A stretch of DNA of 64,000 nt from Hydractinia symbiolongicarpus (lineage: Eukaryota > Cnidaria > Hydrozoa > Anthoathecata > Hydractiniidae): positions 9,362,001 through 9,426,000 of the forward strand of contig NC_079885.1 of the NCBI RefSeq assembly GCF_029227915.1, in the 5' to 3' direction. Each line of letters begins with the position of its first letter. Position 1 is the first letter of the stretch. Made by a program: the position numbers and the translations under genes. The notes under the pieces were generated by a model that made no database searches, was not told the origin of the DNA, and was given only the letters and a program-made list of their open reading frames with translations. Below, piece by piece: positions 45,901 through 57,800 of the stretch.

Positions 45901-48900
45901 AAAACTATTTCTGTAACCCTTCGTCCAAAACAATGATACTATACATTTTTACGCTTACTTTGACCCTTAAAATTCATTGACGCTGTCATCAAAGTTTATT
46001 TCGTCAAACGGTCGCTGGATACTTTCACGGTCCAATCAACTATGTACTGTGTGCAACATGGTAGCCGAATTTCTATACTTTGTGCTAAGCCGGGGTTGGT
46101 CAAACTAGTGTCTTATAATAGTCCACAAATTTTGTCTGTGACTGAAAATACAAAATCAGACCAAAATGTCTGCTTTAAAAAGTTATGAAATTTTCCTAAA
46201 TTTATGTTAATAATATAGAAGCCGTTGCACTGCACTTACAATTTCAAGGCCAAATAATTTGGAAAAAACCGACGTCAACTGCTGTGGTGTAAGTAACTAG
46301 TGACCACCTGAGACCACAATTAGGCCAATTTCACAAAGATGGGCCAACCCAGACATTTTGGAACCGGCGGGATGATGACCTTTTTAGAAATCCTCCGAAC
46401 CCTAATATCTCCTTTTTAATTGATTGATCAGCGTTTTAATCTTTACGCAATGGAGGGAACATGTTAACAATTGTTCCAGGGGTCGTACAACTTGTCTATC
46501 TTAATAACTAATCGTATAACTCGTTGAAAAATCCACTTACAGGCATTGAAATACTAAAAACGACACGTTTTCTTTGTTATTACAACCTAGTTCGTAAGAC
46601 AATTTAGGTTAATACTTGGCCGAAAAACGTTTTTTTGAACTTAAAACATTATTGTCACACCGCATACTGGTAAAAAGAAAAAAGAGCATTTTTGTCGCCG
46701 GATTTACGATAAAAAAAGAAAAGTTGTGAATAGTTTCTTAATTTGCCAGTTTTCATACGCTTTTGAAAAGTATTCCGTAAATAATTATAACAACTGAAAG
46801 ATATAAGCATATTCTAGTTGTACCCGAATTATGTTTTTAAAAGAAATTTTTGAAATAGATTCTAATTTTAGTAAATATTAAAACCTATTAATTTGCGATT
46901 AAAAGGCGGGAAGAATTAAACAACAAACCAAACATCCACTTACGAAAAAATCTTAAAATTTGTTATTCTTCTCATCGGAAAATTTGATTCTGTTGATTTC
47001 ATTAAAAAGGCGCGAATAATTGAAACGTTTTTAACGAAACAGACAACGTTAATTGTCCGCAACTTTCTTTGAGCACGTTTTTTTAACAAAGGAAATACAT
47101 TTAGGAAACAATAGAAGTTAATTACCAAAACTTTTGTATAAGAAAAAAAATATATTTAAAGGCTTTTGTAAAACCAAACTAAAAAAAAGAATAAATAAAA
47201 AATGTTTATCAAATGAAAAATGCTACTGTGGTTCTTTTTAAGGAAAAAATTACTTTGCCTTTTATGCACAGAACTGGAGTATTAATATAAGAAACGAAGA
47301 TTTAAATCACACTGATGGTCCAGCGTATACTCTAAAATTTTTAAAGAGAATAGGAATGACAAAATTTTGGTCTGTTTAAATTTAGATAATTGTCGGCTAC
47401 ACGAGTGAAGTACCTTATTCAACCGCGAAAATTAAACTCAAAAAAGTTTCGAGGTTTGAAAGGTTTCTGTTTTGTGCGTTGTGCTTCAGTTCTTTCCTTT
47501 TTTGATTAACTAAACGTGGTTTTAAGCTTAACCCACTTATATTCCTTGAAAATTATTAAACACTACAAAAGCAATAACGTACAAAAACATTAACCATGAA
47601 TTGAAAATGCCTGAAAGTGAGTTACAAGAATATAACTGACTTTTTTTTCTGATTAATTCTTATAGTCAGCTGTTTTAGTGCAGTTAATTTAAAGGCATTG
47701 CACTCAAAATCCTTCCGATACAAATTGTTCTTAATTTTAAAGAAGATATTGGATTTTAATCTTAAATTAGCGAATAGTCTAAATTTTAAATTTAGCGTAG
47801 ATTTAATCAAGGCATAAATTCACTAATGTTGCCAATTTTTTTAAGGGTTGAGAATTTCTCCGCTGAAAATAGAAAGTTCTATCTAACAACCAAAAAATAA
47901 CTCTTGCTACAACTAACTTATTTTAAAACTAAAGCCAAAGTAAAGAAAGACAAATCCAAATTTTTACTAGGTCATGTTAGACGTATTTGTATCGTCAATT
48001 CTTAAAACCTACAACAGTGTTAAATAATAAAATTGTATTGCTTTTAATAAGTTTGAATTAAAGTTGCCAGACAAAAATGTTGAAAAAAGTCAGACATTAG
48101 AAACACACACACGCATTGAGATTAAACTAATTATCTGTTTTACATTACGGTTGCTAACAAAACCATTATAGGCTGATCAGCATTCGGAGCAAACACATCA
48201 TCATTGCTGTTAATAGCTAAGTATGGATTAATTTTAAATATTTATTTAACAAAAAAGGTCTTTTAAATGAGCAGTGGATAAGAAGGATTAATTGCGATTA
48301 ATTTATTCAACCGCGATTAAGTAGGTATTTAGCTACGGTATTCAGCTCCTGGTGTGCTCTTTTATAAGAATAAGGATATCTAAAGATCCTTCCTTGTTAT
48401 TCACCGTGATATGTTTCCTCTGAAGCATCCGACATCCCTTACAGTAAATGATTAAGAGCAAATCTGAGCTAAGAAGATCTTATTTGCTCAATGTCAATTA
48501 TAAGAAGAGAGACTAAAATTTGACAATTGGACTAGCAATGGCTAGCAATAGAAATTCTTTTAAATGAAATAAGAGTAGACTCCTGCACTTTATATTTGAA
48601 TTTTTTTTTTTTGGTTTCTTTAAGAATATGGTGTTACAAGGCACCTTTTCACAAAGTTTAATGCATGTTAGATTTTTGCTTCAGCGAGATAATCTTTTAG
48701 TTTTCACCCTCTGGTAGAATGACTAGTTCTCCACTTGACTGTCAAATTTCTGACAATCAAATTAGTATTATTTTGGAGTCATTATATTTCCTACAAGAAT
48801 GGTTAAGCTAACCTTATTAACGCTTTTTAGTGCAATGCAGAAAAATAATGTTATAATATCCATGATTAGGTCCCTTTTGTTACTGCCGAACTTCTGTAAA

Positions 48901-51900
48901 ATAGTCAAAACAACAGAATTGTAACTTTACTATTTTTGGTTATTATTGTTAAACATATTCCAATATTTTGTTCCTCTTTACACAGAACTTCGTTTAAGTA
49001 TATTCATAACTGGCTTTAATGAGGTCTTGTCAACTGAGGTTGTAGGTACATTTTGAAGTATGTATAAACAAGGCAAAAGTGTCTATGCATAATTTTTAAT
49101 ATTATTTCATGCAGAGTTGTGTAATTCACCCAAACAGTAAGTTTCAGAATCTAAATTAACTAATTTTTAAAACAATCGTAAAGGGAATCTTCTTCCGGTT
49201 TGAACACCTAAAACTTCGAAAACATAAACTTCCAACTACAAAAAATTGTTAAACAACAATTTTAAAAACCGACTTGAAATTAAAATGTAGTTCTTCTAAA
49301 CAAATTAATAACCCCCTTTATCATTAATTTCCATCAGAACTTTGATGCACTTATTAAAAAGACTTCTGCATGTAATTGCCTTCAGTATAAATATGATTTC
49401 CAACAAAACATAGAATATGTGAATTAACTTATAGTTTTTACTTTTACAATTGTGCACTAAGACTTCTTAAAATACAAAAAGTGTCCAAAATTCCAATAAT
49501 TTATAGGCATAACTAAAGTTTATTATTGTTTAAAGTTCTTAAAATAGTAAATTTTATAAAAACAACATTACCGGCAATTTGAAGAATAATTTTGCATTCT
49601 GCTTCTTACAAAAACATGACACGAGCTAACATCGAAACGTACTCCAAAATGTTACACTAAGTGTCCTCCCACAATATAAAAATATTCTTAATTATATATT
49701 AATTATAATTTATCAATAAAAACTATGCTCAGTGATAACATACAGAAGAAAGTAATTCAACTTGACTTCTTAATCTATTGATCTTATCAACGATAGTAAC
49801 TTATGTTTGCCAAGCAATAAAACAATACAGAAGATTTTCTAACCTTGCCACTTGGGGTTCTCTGTGTTCCCTTCTAGATGTAACAAGGAATAACAATAAC
49901 TCAGGACTCACAACTCAAATGTTCTTCTAAACCAAACGGTTAAGTTTCCGCGGCCAGATTGTTTATCATGTGCGACGCATGCGCAAAATTCAAAAGTTTT
50001 CAGGTATAAAAACGGTCTAGGAAAGTTACGTATTGTATTTATTATTCTTTTTGAGTCTAAAGCTAATTCAGCATGAAGTTTAGTTTACTTGAGCTAATAT
50101 GATTCAATGAGTTCAAACAATCGGCCTTCTGAATATACTATTCATTACCCTCATCGCTTCGTTGCGTTCTACTCTAATTAAGCCCATTTCACAGATGGAA
50201 TGTTTGCTGTTCTATTTATGTTCGTATAATAAAAAACGTGAGCACTTTCGGCATGCTTTTTAACATTCTGCTTAAATTTTGTTGGTCGAATTTGAAGGGA
50301 AGCGTAAGCGAAGGTATAGAACATGTAATAGGGTATACAGAAAACGCAGTGAACTGTCAAATGTAGTTTCAATCCTGCACCAATTGTTAATTACAGCGTA
50401 ATTAGTTAAGTTTGCTTTTTCATCGCGAGACTGACAAATGATAATTAGTTAAAACACATCAACTGTACGTAAATAAATGAAATCTGCTAGGGCTACATAG
50501 TGCATTAATTGCTATTGTAAACTAGTTGCACGAACGTCCAGTTAGCTATGATGGCCTGTCTGTTTCAGAGGTACAGCGACATAATGTATCAGTTTCATTA
50601 GGTAGCTGTTCTGAAAGCAAATCTCAAATTCTCTTCCGCGCATTGCAACATTTGATTATCTAGCGTTTTAAAACAGGCTTCAGCAGCAACATATTTTTAG
50701 ATTCTGAAAGCAGTAAGATGTGGATATATCTTCACCGTGATTTAATTCGTGGACTTTACATTTTTTTGAAGCTGCCTATAGTATAGTTTAATATTTAGCA
50801 GTGGTATAAAGCACGCTTAGTTTGTTACCATTTGCAACAAGATTGCTGCACAAAGCAAGCTGGTAAAAAGGCGTAAAAATATGGTGATTCATGCGATGGT
50901 TAGCTGGCAATAAGCAGAAGCACAGAAATCTAGTACACATGGGTTTAACTGTCATTCTTTAAAAAAATCATTTTAATGATGTTTTTTTTGCTTACCCAAC
51001 GTAATTGTAATGTTACAAATTCAAATCGCTAGCAGCGATGACTGACGAACCATTGACTGACGGTGCGTCATCCCCGTGAAAGTTGATTTTTTTGTTTGTT
51101 TTTTCATGCTTTTTTTAAATTTCATAATTGATATGTTAAGCCCACTTACCATAGGACTATTATTGGTATTATTCAGAGGATTGCAGGTGCCATAAAGTAC
51201 CTGCGGGTCGTATATCCTGAACTTTTTATAGTTAATTCATAGACCGTTGAACTTCAAGGAATTCCAATCAACTGAATTGAATCTTATTGTTACTTTATTG
51301 GTCAATCTCAAAGCACCAAAAAAGTTAATTTCTCAATCTCAATAAATTGATCGCATTTTCTCCAAAAAAAAACGAAGTGAGTCTGCTGTACTAGCCTAGA
51401 AAAATTCCTAGGAAATGTTCTCTGTGGGCAGGTGCAACATATATTATAGAAAATGGGAAGAAAGAGCACCTCAATCCCTCAAAAAGTGTATGGAGACTGC
51501 AATTAAGAATTTGATTTTCGTTTGTGTAACGACTTCCTTTCTTCTACATCTTCAATGTTGATCATACAACAGACTTACCTTGTGCGCGCAGCCAGATGTG
51601 TACAACAGTCAAATCAACTTTAAAATTAGGGGAAAGGAGAGACAGTCTCAGAGGTTTTGCAAGGGATTACTACTGTTGGCGATGGCTGTTTTGGCAACCT
51701 GATCATTCACGTTGTTTTGGCCGTCTAAACCTTTTGTTTTTCGTTACTTCTTTTTCTTTTCATTTTAGTTTAAGCAACTCTGGTTTTTAAATGCGTGACA
51801 GAAACAAAAGGATTAATTTGATGACGTTATTAAGTTTTAGAAATTACATATAGTATGTTAAACATAGACTTCTCCCTTTTTCACAGTAAACTTCAGCTTC

Positions 51901-53494
51901 TCTGTTGTCACAAGTACTATAGCCTTGATTCTTTGTAGATTCTAAGGTAAGTTAAGGTAAATGTTTTTACACACGAAAATGTATTCAAAATAAATACGAG
52001 GTTATATTTGTATGACACAGCCTTTTATTTTCCCTACCAAAAGAGATATATTAATTTTTTTTTCTCCTTTACCAACTATATCAAAATTACAAAAAAAGTT
52101 CTACATACACAAGCATAACGATAAATTCCTCTCAGTTTTTACTTTATCAGTGAATGTTAAAAGAAATTGCTAGCACTATGAGAATTCCACAACGAATGCT
52201 ATACCTTGTGACCACCGAATATTTATTGCACAAATTTAATAAAGAAGCATTTTTTTAATGCTGGGGCATATTGTAAAGTTTACACAGTTTTAAGTCTAGG
52301 TTTAGAATAAAGGGAACTCCGCGGTTATTTACAAGGGGCGTTATCTCGATTATACATCAAACATTTACGAAGATTAAAAACTAGTGATAAGGAGTCTGTG
52401 CACGAATATAGGCTTGAGTACGAAGTGTGTTGACTTGGACCTCAGTTGTTGTGACTTTATGCTTTTTTAGATATATTTATTCAGGCACGCTTTATCTAAT
52501 CAGCATAAATAAATATATACAAAAAGACATTATTAAGTATATAAGAAATATATCTGCGATATTTTAGCGTCTCCATAGAAACACAAAGCATTTTTCTAAG
52601 CGTACATTAAATCAAATTGTTTGCTCAGAAAGACAATGGACACACTGGAACAAAAATGATGGCACGCGCAAATGTTTTGAAAAAAATAATAAAGCTTTAT
52701 TTCATTCCATTTGTTTTTATCCTATCCTCGTGGTCATATCAGTTTTAAATACACACTAAAAAAGTCGTTGCTACTTCAGCTGGGTTGAAAACAGTCAACA
52801 GAAACCGATGTCTAATCAGTAAGTTCTTTTTTATGTATTTTACAACGTAGAAAAAGCTCGAGAGATAGTGGTATAGGAAAATGCACACACCACAAAACTA
52901 AGGACAATATTTATAATTTATAATCTATGGTGTTTACTTAATCTCTTCGTTTAATAACCAAATCCCCTCGAAATCAAATCTGCTTCGGTTTATAATATTT
53001 TTAGCACTAAACAGTGATGCCCTTAAAAAAAGGATTGTAGCCATTAAGGTATAAATAAGTACATTTTTATATTAATATTATTGTATTAATTTTCTAAGCT
53101 GAAATACAACTTGCATGTTTTAATATAACTCTAACATAATTTTGTAGAGTAATGTACCACTTTAAAACTCAATATTTTAATTGGAAACAAAATCCCAGGA
53201 CATTTTAAGGTTTTACAAAAAATGTTGCTATGTTTTATTTTAAAATGAAAAGCTATTAAAACATTTTCTGTTGTTCTTTTACGGTGGTGAAGTTGGGCAC
53301 TGAAAGCTGCTTATAAAATTCCATTGCACAGTAACGGCCTCACATACTAAGTATACGAAAAGTATAATTTATAGAATAGGAATAGGACTGGTTATAATTT
53401 TGATGTTTGTTAAGTAGAAGAAATATGGCATAAGTTTGTTGCTTATTGTTTTGTTGTTGTGTTGTTGCTGTTATTTTCTTGAATGTTGCTGTGT
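42923..53494. other. Long intergenic stretch without recognisable genes
   Basis: More than 10 kb with no supported coding exon. Items seen: a 10-bp-stem hairpin at 45501-45526; a duplicated CAGGTGCCTGCG at 44953-44979; an NRF1-like CGCATGCGC at ~49976; and two minus-strand segments ending in good donors, near 49846 (GGCAAG|GTTAG) and 51579 (CACAAG|GTAAGTCTG), that could be non-coding or 5' exons. Frames of 60-66 codons are at background level. Confidence 0.4.
45501..45526. repeat. Hairpin GTAAAGTAAC/GTTACTTTAC
   Basis: Perfect 10-bp inverted repeat with a 6-nt loop (TACGGG), followed by AGCAGTG. Isolated; no gene adjoins it. Confidence 0.65.
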
Positions 53495-53730
53495 TTCTTC
53501 TTCTTCTTCTTCTTCTTCTTCTTCTTCTTCTTCTTCTTCTTCTTCTTCTTCTTCTTCTTCTTCTTCTTCTTCTTCTTCTTCTTCTTCTTCTTCTTCTTCT
53601 TCTTCTTCTTCTTCTTCTTCTTCTTCTTCTTCTTCTTCTTCTTCTTCTTCTTCTTCTTCTTCTTCTTCTTCTTCTTCTTCTTCTTCTTCTTCTTCTTCTT
53701 CTTCTTCTTCTTCTTCTTCTTCTTCTTCTT

Positions 53731-53760
<30 letters not shown>
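53495..53760. repeat. Long perfect (TTC)n / (GAA)n microsatellite, about 88 units
   Basis: 266 bp of uninterrupted TTC. It opens all frames on both strands, generating artefactual poly-Leu, poly-Ser, poly-Phe and poly-Arg frames. GAA/TTC tracts of this length can form triplex (H-DNA) structures. No gene is recognised on either side. Confidence 0.97.
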
Positions 53761-53761
<1 letters not shown>

Positions 53762-54693
53762 TTTTTCTTGTGTCCCCAGGTTCAATGTATTCACATTCGG
53801 CATTGACATGGAACTTTAGGAAATGTTTGTCAAATGAGTGGTGGATGCAAAGAAATTTGGGATAATCGTGGACTATCTGAAAGAGATGGAAAATTGTGAT
53901 CAATAAAAACATCATTGAAATTAGGATCAACTCTTCTAAATCATTTCAAATGCAATTTATATCTCCTTTTACAACTTAGACCATAAAATCAATAAAGACA
54001 AACTAGGGGAGAAATAGCTTTGTATGTATCTAGAAATATAATTTTTTTAACTTGTGAATGAGCACTAACATTCATATTAGGTGTTATTTAACACTGTACA
54101 TTATTCAACACGTCTAATATTGTACAAAACAATACGTTTGTGTACAACACGTTCCCCTCTTATCACCTTCCTTAACGTCAAATGTGTTAAATTTCACACC
54201 ATAAAAAGTTTATTTTCCACTACTGTTTTTATGAACTCGTGTGTTTTCCATTCCATATTGGCTGCATTTTACTGACGTCATGATTCTGTGCAAGGTGTTA
54301 GTGTTTTCAAGATGGTAACTGCATGGATGTAAATATTTTTTAATATTGGGGCAGATGTACCAACAAAACAATTGCACAGATTTGTAGGCCTCGTGTGCTT
54401 GTGGAAAGTTAAGAATGAGTTCTAGAAAAGTTGTTTTTAGGTTGGTTAGTTGTTGTTGACTTCTTGTAATATCTTGGTTTGTTTGTTTGTTTGTTTATTA
54501 AAATATTTGTTTCTTAAATTTTCATATTTAATATATTATCCTTCACTACTCTATTATTGCTACTACTTATAACCTCCTTATTTTTCTTTCATATGATTAT
54601 CAAAGAGGAAGCAGTCATTAGAATGATCTTAATAATTTCAAAGATTAATCAATTTTACTTGTAAAGCCTAAAATCTTCTGAAATTCTTCTATA
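53761..54693. other. Intergenic, no gene seen
   Basis: AT-rich spacer with a (GTTT)n patch at about 54478-54498. No supported exon. Confidence 0.4.
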
Positions 54694-54824
54694 CTAGTCG
54701 GTGGCCCGTGGAAAAAAATCCACGGGTTCGCCCGTTCCTTTATACCGAAATGCATGCGTCTTGCTACTTACGGTACCGTTTTGCATGGCAGATAGACAGA
54801 CGTATACGGTTATTATAATAAAGA
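54694..54824 (-). mobile_element. Short Helitron copy (131 bp), minus orientation
   Basis: On the minus strand it starts TCTTTATTATAATAACCG and ends with a hairpin CCCGTGGATTTTTTTCCACGGG and CACCGACTAG, followed by T. It shares internal blocks with 36823-36963, including ACGTCTGTCTATCTGCC and GCAT-CGGTATAAAGGAACGGGCG. Confidence 0.75.
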
Positions 54825-54870
54825 CTAGTCGTTAGCCCGTAAAAAAAGAAACCTTGTGGCTGATTCCCAG
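54825..54870 (-). mobile_element. 3' end of a second Helitron abutting the first
   Basis: CTAG (54825-54828) and the adjoining CGTTAGCCCGT (plus-strand order) reproduce the family's 3' terminus, with a degraded hairpin (GCCCGT...CTTGTGGC). It directly adjoins the TC start of the copy at 54694-54824, giving a head-to-tail arrangement. The 5' extent of this second copy was not found. Confidence 0.5.
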
Positions 54871-57800
54871 TGTCAAGGATTGTTCGAAATAGTCAACAAT
54901 CAATAAAATGATGGACATGACGCTTGGAGATATGTTAACGAGATTAATTATTCGCAAGATCAATTTTTACGAATTTTGCGATTTTCCGCCATTTTTTTTT
55001 TTGATAATTCGCAATTGACTCGTAAAGATAAATTTCCGTTAACATTCTCAAATTTCTTGAAGTTAGTAAAAGTAGAAGTAGTTAACCTCTTTTCCTCACT
55101 ACATGCGGATTTTTCAATACATACTTTTTATTGTCTATGATTCGAGAAAACTTGTACTCGCGAAAAACCTACGCGTAACTCATTCTCGAAAATAAGTTTT
55201 CGTGAAAGTTAATCCCGTTAAGGTAATAAGAATTTATTGACGCATAATAGCTCCATTGATTGAGGCATACAAGTTCTAAAAATATATTTCCTTCCGTAAA
55301 TTTAGCTTGATTTCCTTCAAACTTAGTAACACTTTATCTCGCGGCTTTATCTTCTATTAACTGTATTCTATTACGTGTCCATCCTGAAGAAAGTAGAAAA
55401 TAAGACCGGCTCATAACATGTATAAAAGATTAAATGAGCTGTCTAATGTTTGCATAAATATATAATCACTAATGATATTGATCCTCTTAGAAAGACAACG
55501 TATCGAATTAATGACTACCTTAATTTTTGTAATTAATAGAATACCTATCAGCATGGGGGATAGTGTTTTTTTTTAATAGAACGATCATACAGAATTACTT
55601 CTGTAAGGTATGAAATGTACGTGTATTGACGATGAACATGTGATGCGTACAGTTAGAAGAACTAGTTGTAGAATTAGATAAAATTGAATTTTTGAGTTGA
55701 TGTGTTTTTGGTATCTAATATGTAGTAACGTTTTGTTCAATGTAACAGGTTAGTTATATGGTGCATATAGTTATTCACAAGATTATTCCTTCCTACTTTA
55801 ATAAGCAAAAACTTTTTCAGGCGCAAAATTTTTGCGTGTTTCGCGAATTCTAGGTCTTCCTCGCGAACTTTTATGCTTTCTGAAGTTTTGAAAAGTCTTA
55901 TCCGCAAAGTTGATGTTTTCGATAATCCTAAGAAGCCTTACTTGCGAAAGTGTGTGAGTATATATATTGCATAATTTTTCTCAAACATTCACAAAAATGA
56001 AATCTAAATTTTCTCGAGCTTTCAAACTCGGCACGCAACATTATATGCTCTCAAGTATTGTGTTCAGGAGCTGTATTAGTCTCCCTTTTGAAATATCGAG
56101 TTCCCCACCAAATAAACCGTATTTAGCTTAACACTCGAAAATGCGTGACCTTTAGTTTTATTGATTTCTTAATGCAAACTGAATGTTCCGAAAAGATTCA
56201 CAAGGTAAACTTAGTGACAGGCTAATGTGTGTAGTAAGCGACATCACGCTTTTGCTAAATACAGGCATGTTTTGAAACGTATTTTGATGAAAGTGTAAGT
56301 AACAAAAAAACAAGTTTTTTTATTTTGTTTGTTTGTATTACATTGTTTATAACATGTCTGTCAACAATATTTTTCTTTACATGAACCACGTGCTGTTACA
56401 TGATGTAACATAAGCCTTATGTAAAGCTGCATTTACACCACACGTTTTGTTTTGTAAGGTCCCTGAACTAATAATAACCGATGTCTGTTTGTCCGTCAAA
56501 ACCAGGTCATGTTAAACCAAGCATAAAAATTAATGTTAAAAATACCAGAAGCGATTTATTTTTAAAAAATTTGCAGTGGCGGGTGAATTCCGGTGGATTT
56601 TTTACCCACTTACAACTAAGGCTTTCAAAATGCATTCTTTCATGGCTGCCCCATAAAAATGTTCTCCCATACATACACACATCTGTACTGTCAATGACTT
56701 TTTATAAAAAAATTTTTTAACAATAAAAGTGCAAATATACACTTTCGTTTCATTCACTCATCACAAGATTCCAGCAAATATTGATATTCACCCATGACGT
56801 CATTGATTCATATTTGGATTACTTTGTGCAACGGAAACACCGAATTCGGTCACATCATAAAAACTTTCATATGAGTTAACTTGTACTCTGTACCTGTACA
56901 TTATAAATTTAAAAGTTGAAGTCATGATTTTTAGATGGACAGGTAATTTTTGCTGATAATTTTGTTCAAACACGTGTTTCGCTAATTAGCGTTTGTTTAT
57001 TTAAGAAAAAGGTTGCTTTTTATAAGTCAGTTAGTTTATGATTTTTTAAACAACGTCCCTCAGAAGAAAATTGTAAATAAATATTATTCCATTATAAACA
57101 TCTAACACATAAAAAACTGGGTTAGAAAATTTTACCTTTGACCTTCTCAAATAAATATTTTTACTTGAGCAAGTGAGCGAGTTATGGAACAGATTGCGTG
57201 ACATCATTTGGGGTTACAGTTAGTTGACAGAAATGACAGACGTTGTAATGAGCAGTAAGAGGCTTTTCAGAGAATTTAAACGAACGAAGAAAAAAATTTT
57301 TTTTGAATGACCAGGAAAACAAGCACTGAAAAAAGTCTCTGTGATTTGTAAGTTTTTTTAAAAATATATTTAAAATTTAAAAATCCACGTGTGTAGCTAG
57401 TTAAAAGACGCAATCTTTTCTAGTCTGCTAAGTAAAGAAATGAAAATAAAAGATAATTGAAGGAAAAAAGAAATATAAAATTTACAATAGAATTAATATC
57501 AAAGAAAAATGTGATTTAAATTATTTAAATCGTTAGTTTGATATATATTTTTAAGAATAATATGTTTTAAATTACTTTGTAATATGTTTATTGTATACTA
57601 TTCAATTATTTTTAAACTATTATTTATTTGTCTTTATTTACATTCCGTTGCTTAACCGGTGTAAATTTTCTTTCTCTTATTTTATTCTCTTTTATCTTTT
57701 GTTGATCCTTATCTTTTATTTCATCATATTTAACAAACGCATTCCTTATCTATATCTATCAGTCCACGCTTTATATATATAGTTTTGCCAAAGCAGTTTT

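Noticed and set aside
51570-51680. Minus-strand exon ending CACAAG|GTAAGTCTG as a protein-coding exon
   Set aside because: The donor is strong and a short frame is open, but there is no start codon, no recognisable domain and no partner exon; kept only as a possible untranslated exon.
53340-53930. Long frames with poly-Arg, poly-Leu, poly-Ser or poly-Phe
   Set aside because: They exist only because the TTC/GAA repeat has no stop in any frame; flanking sequence carries no coding signal.
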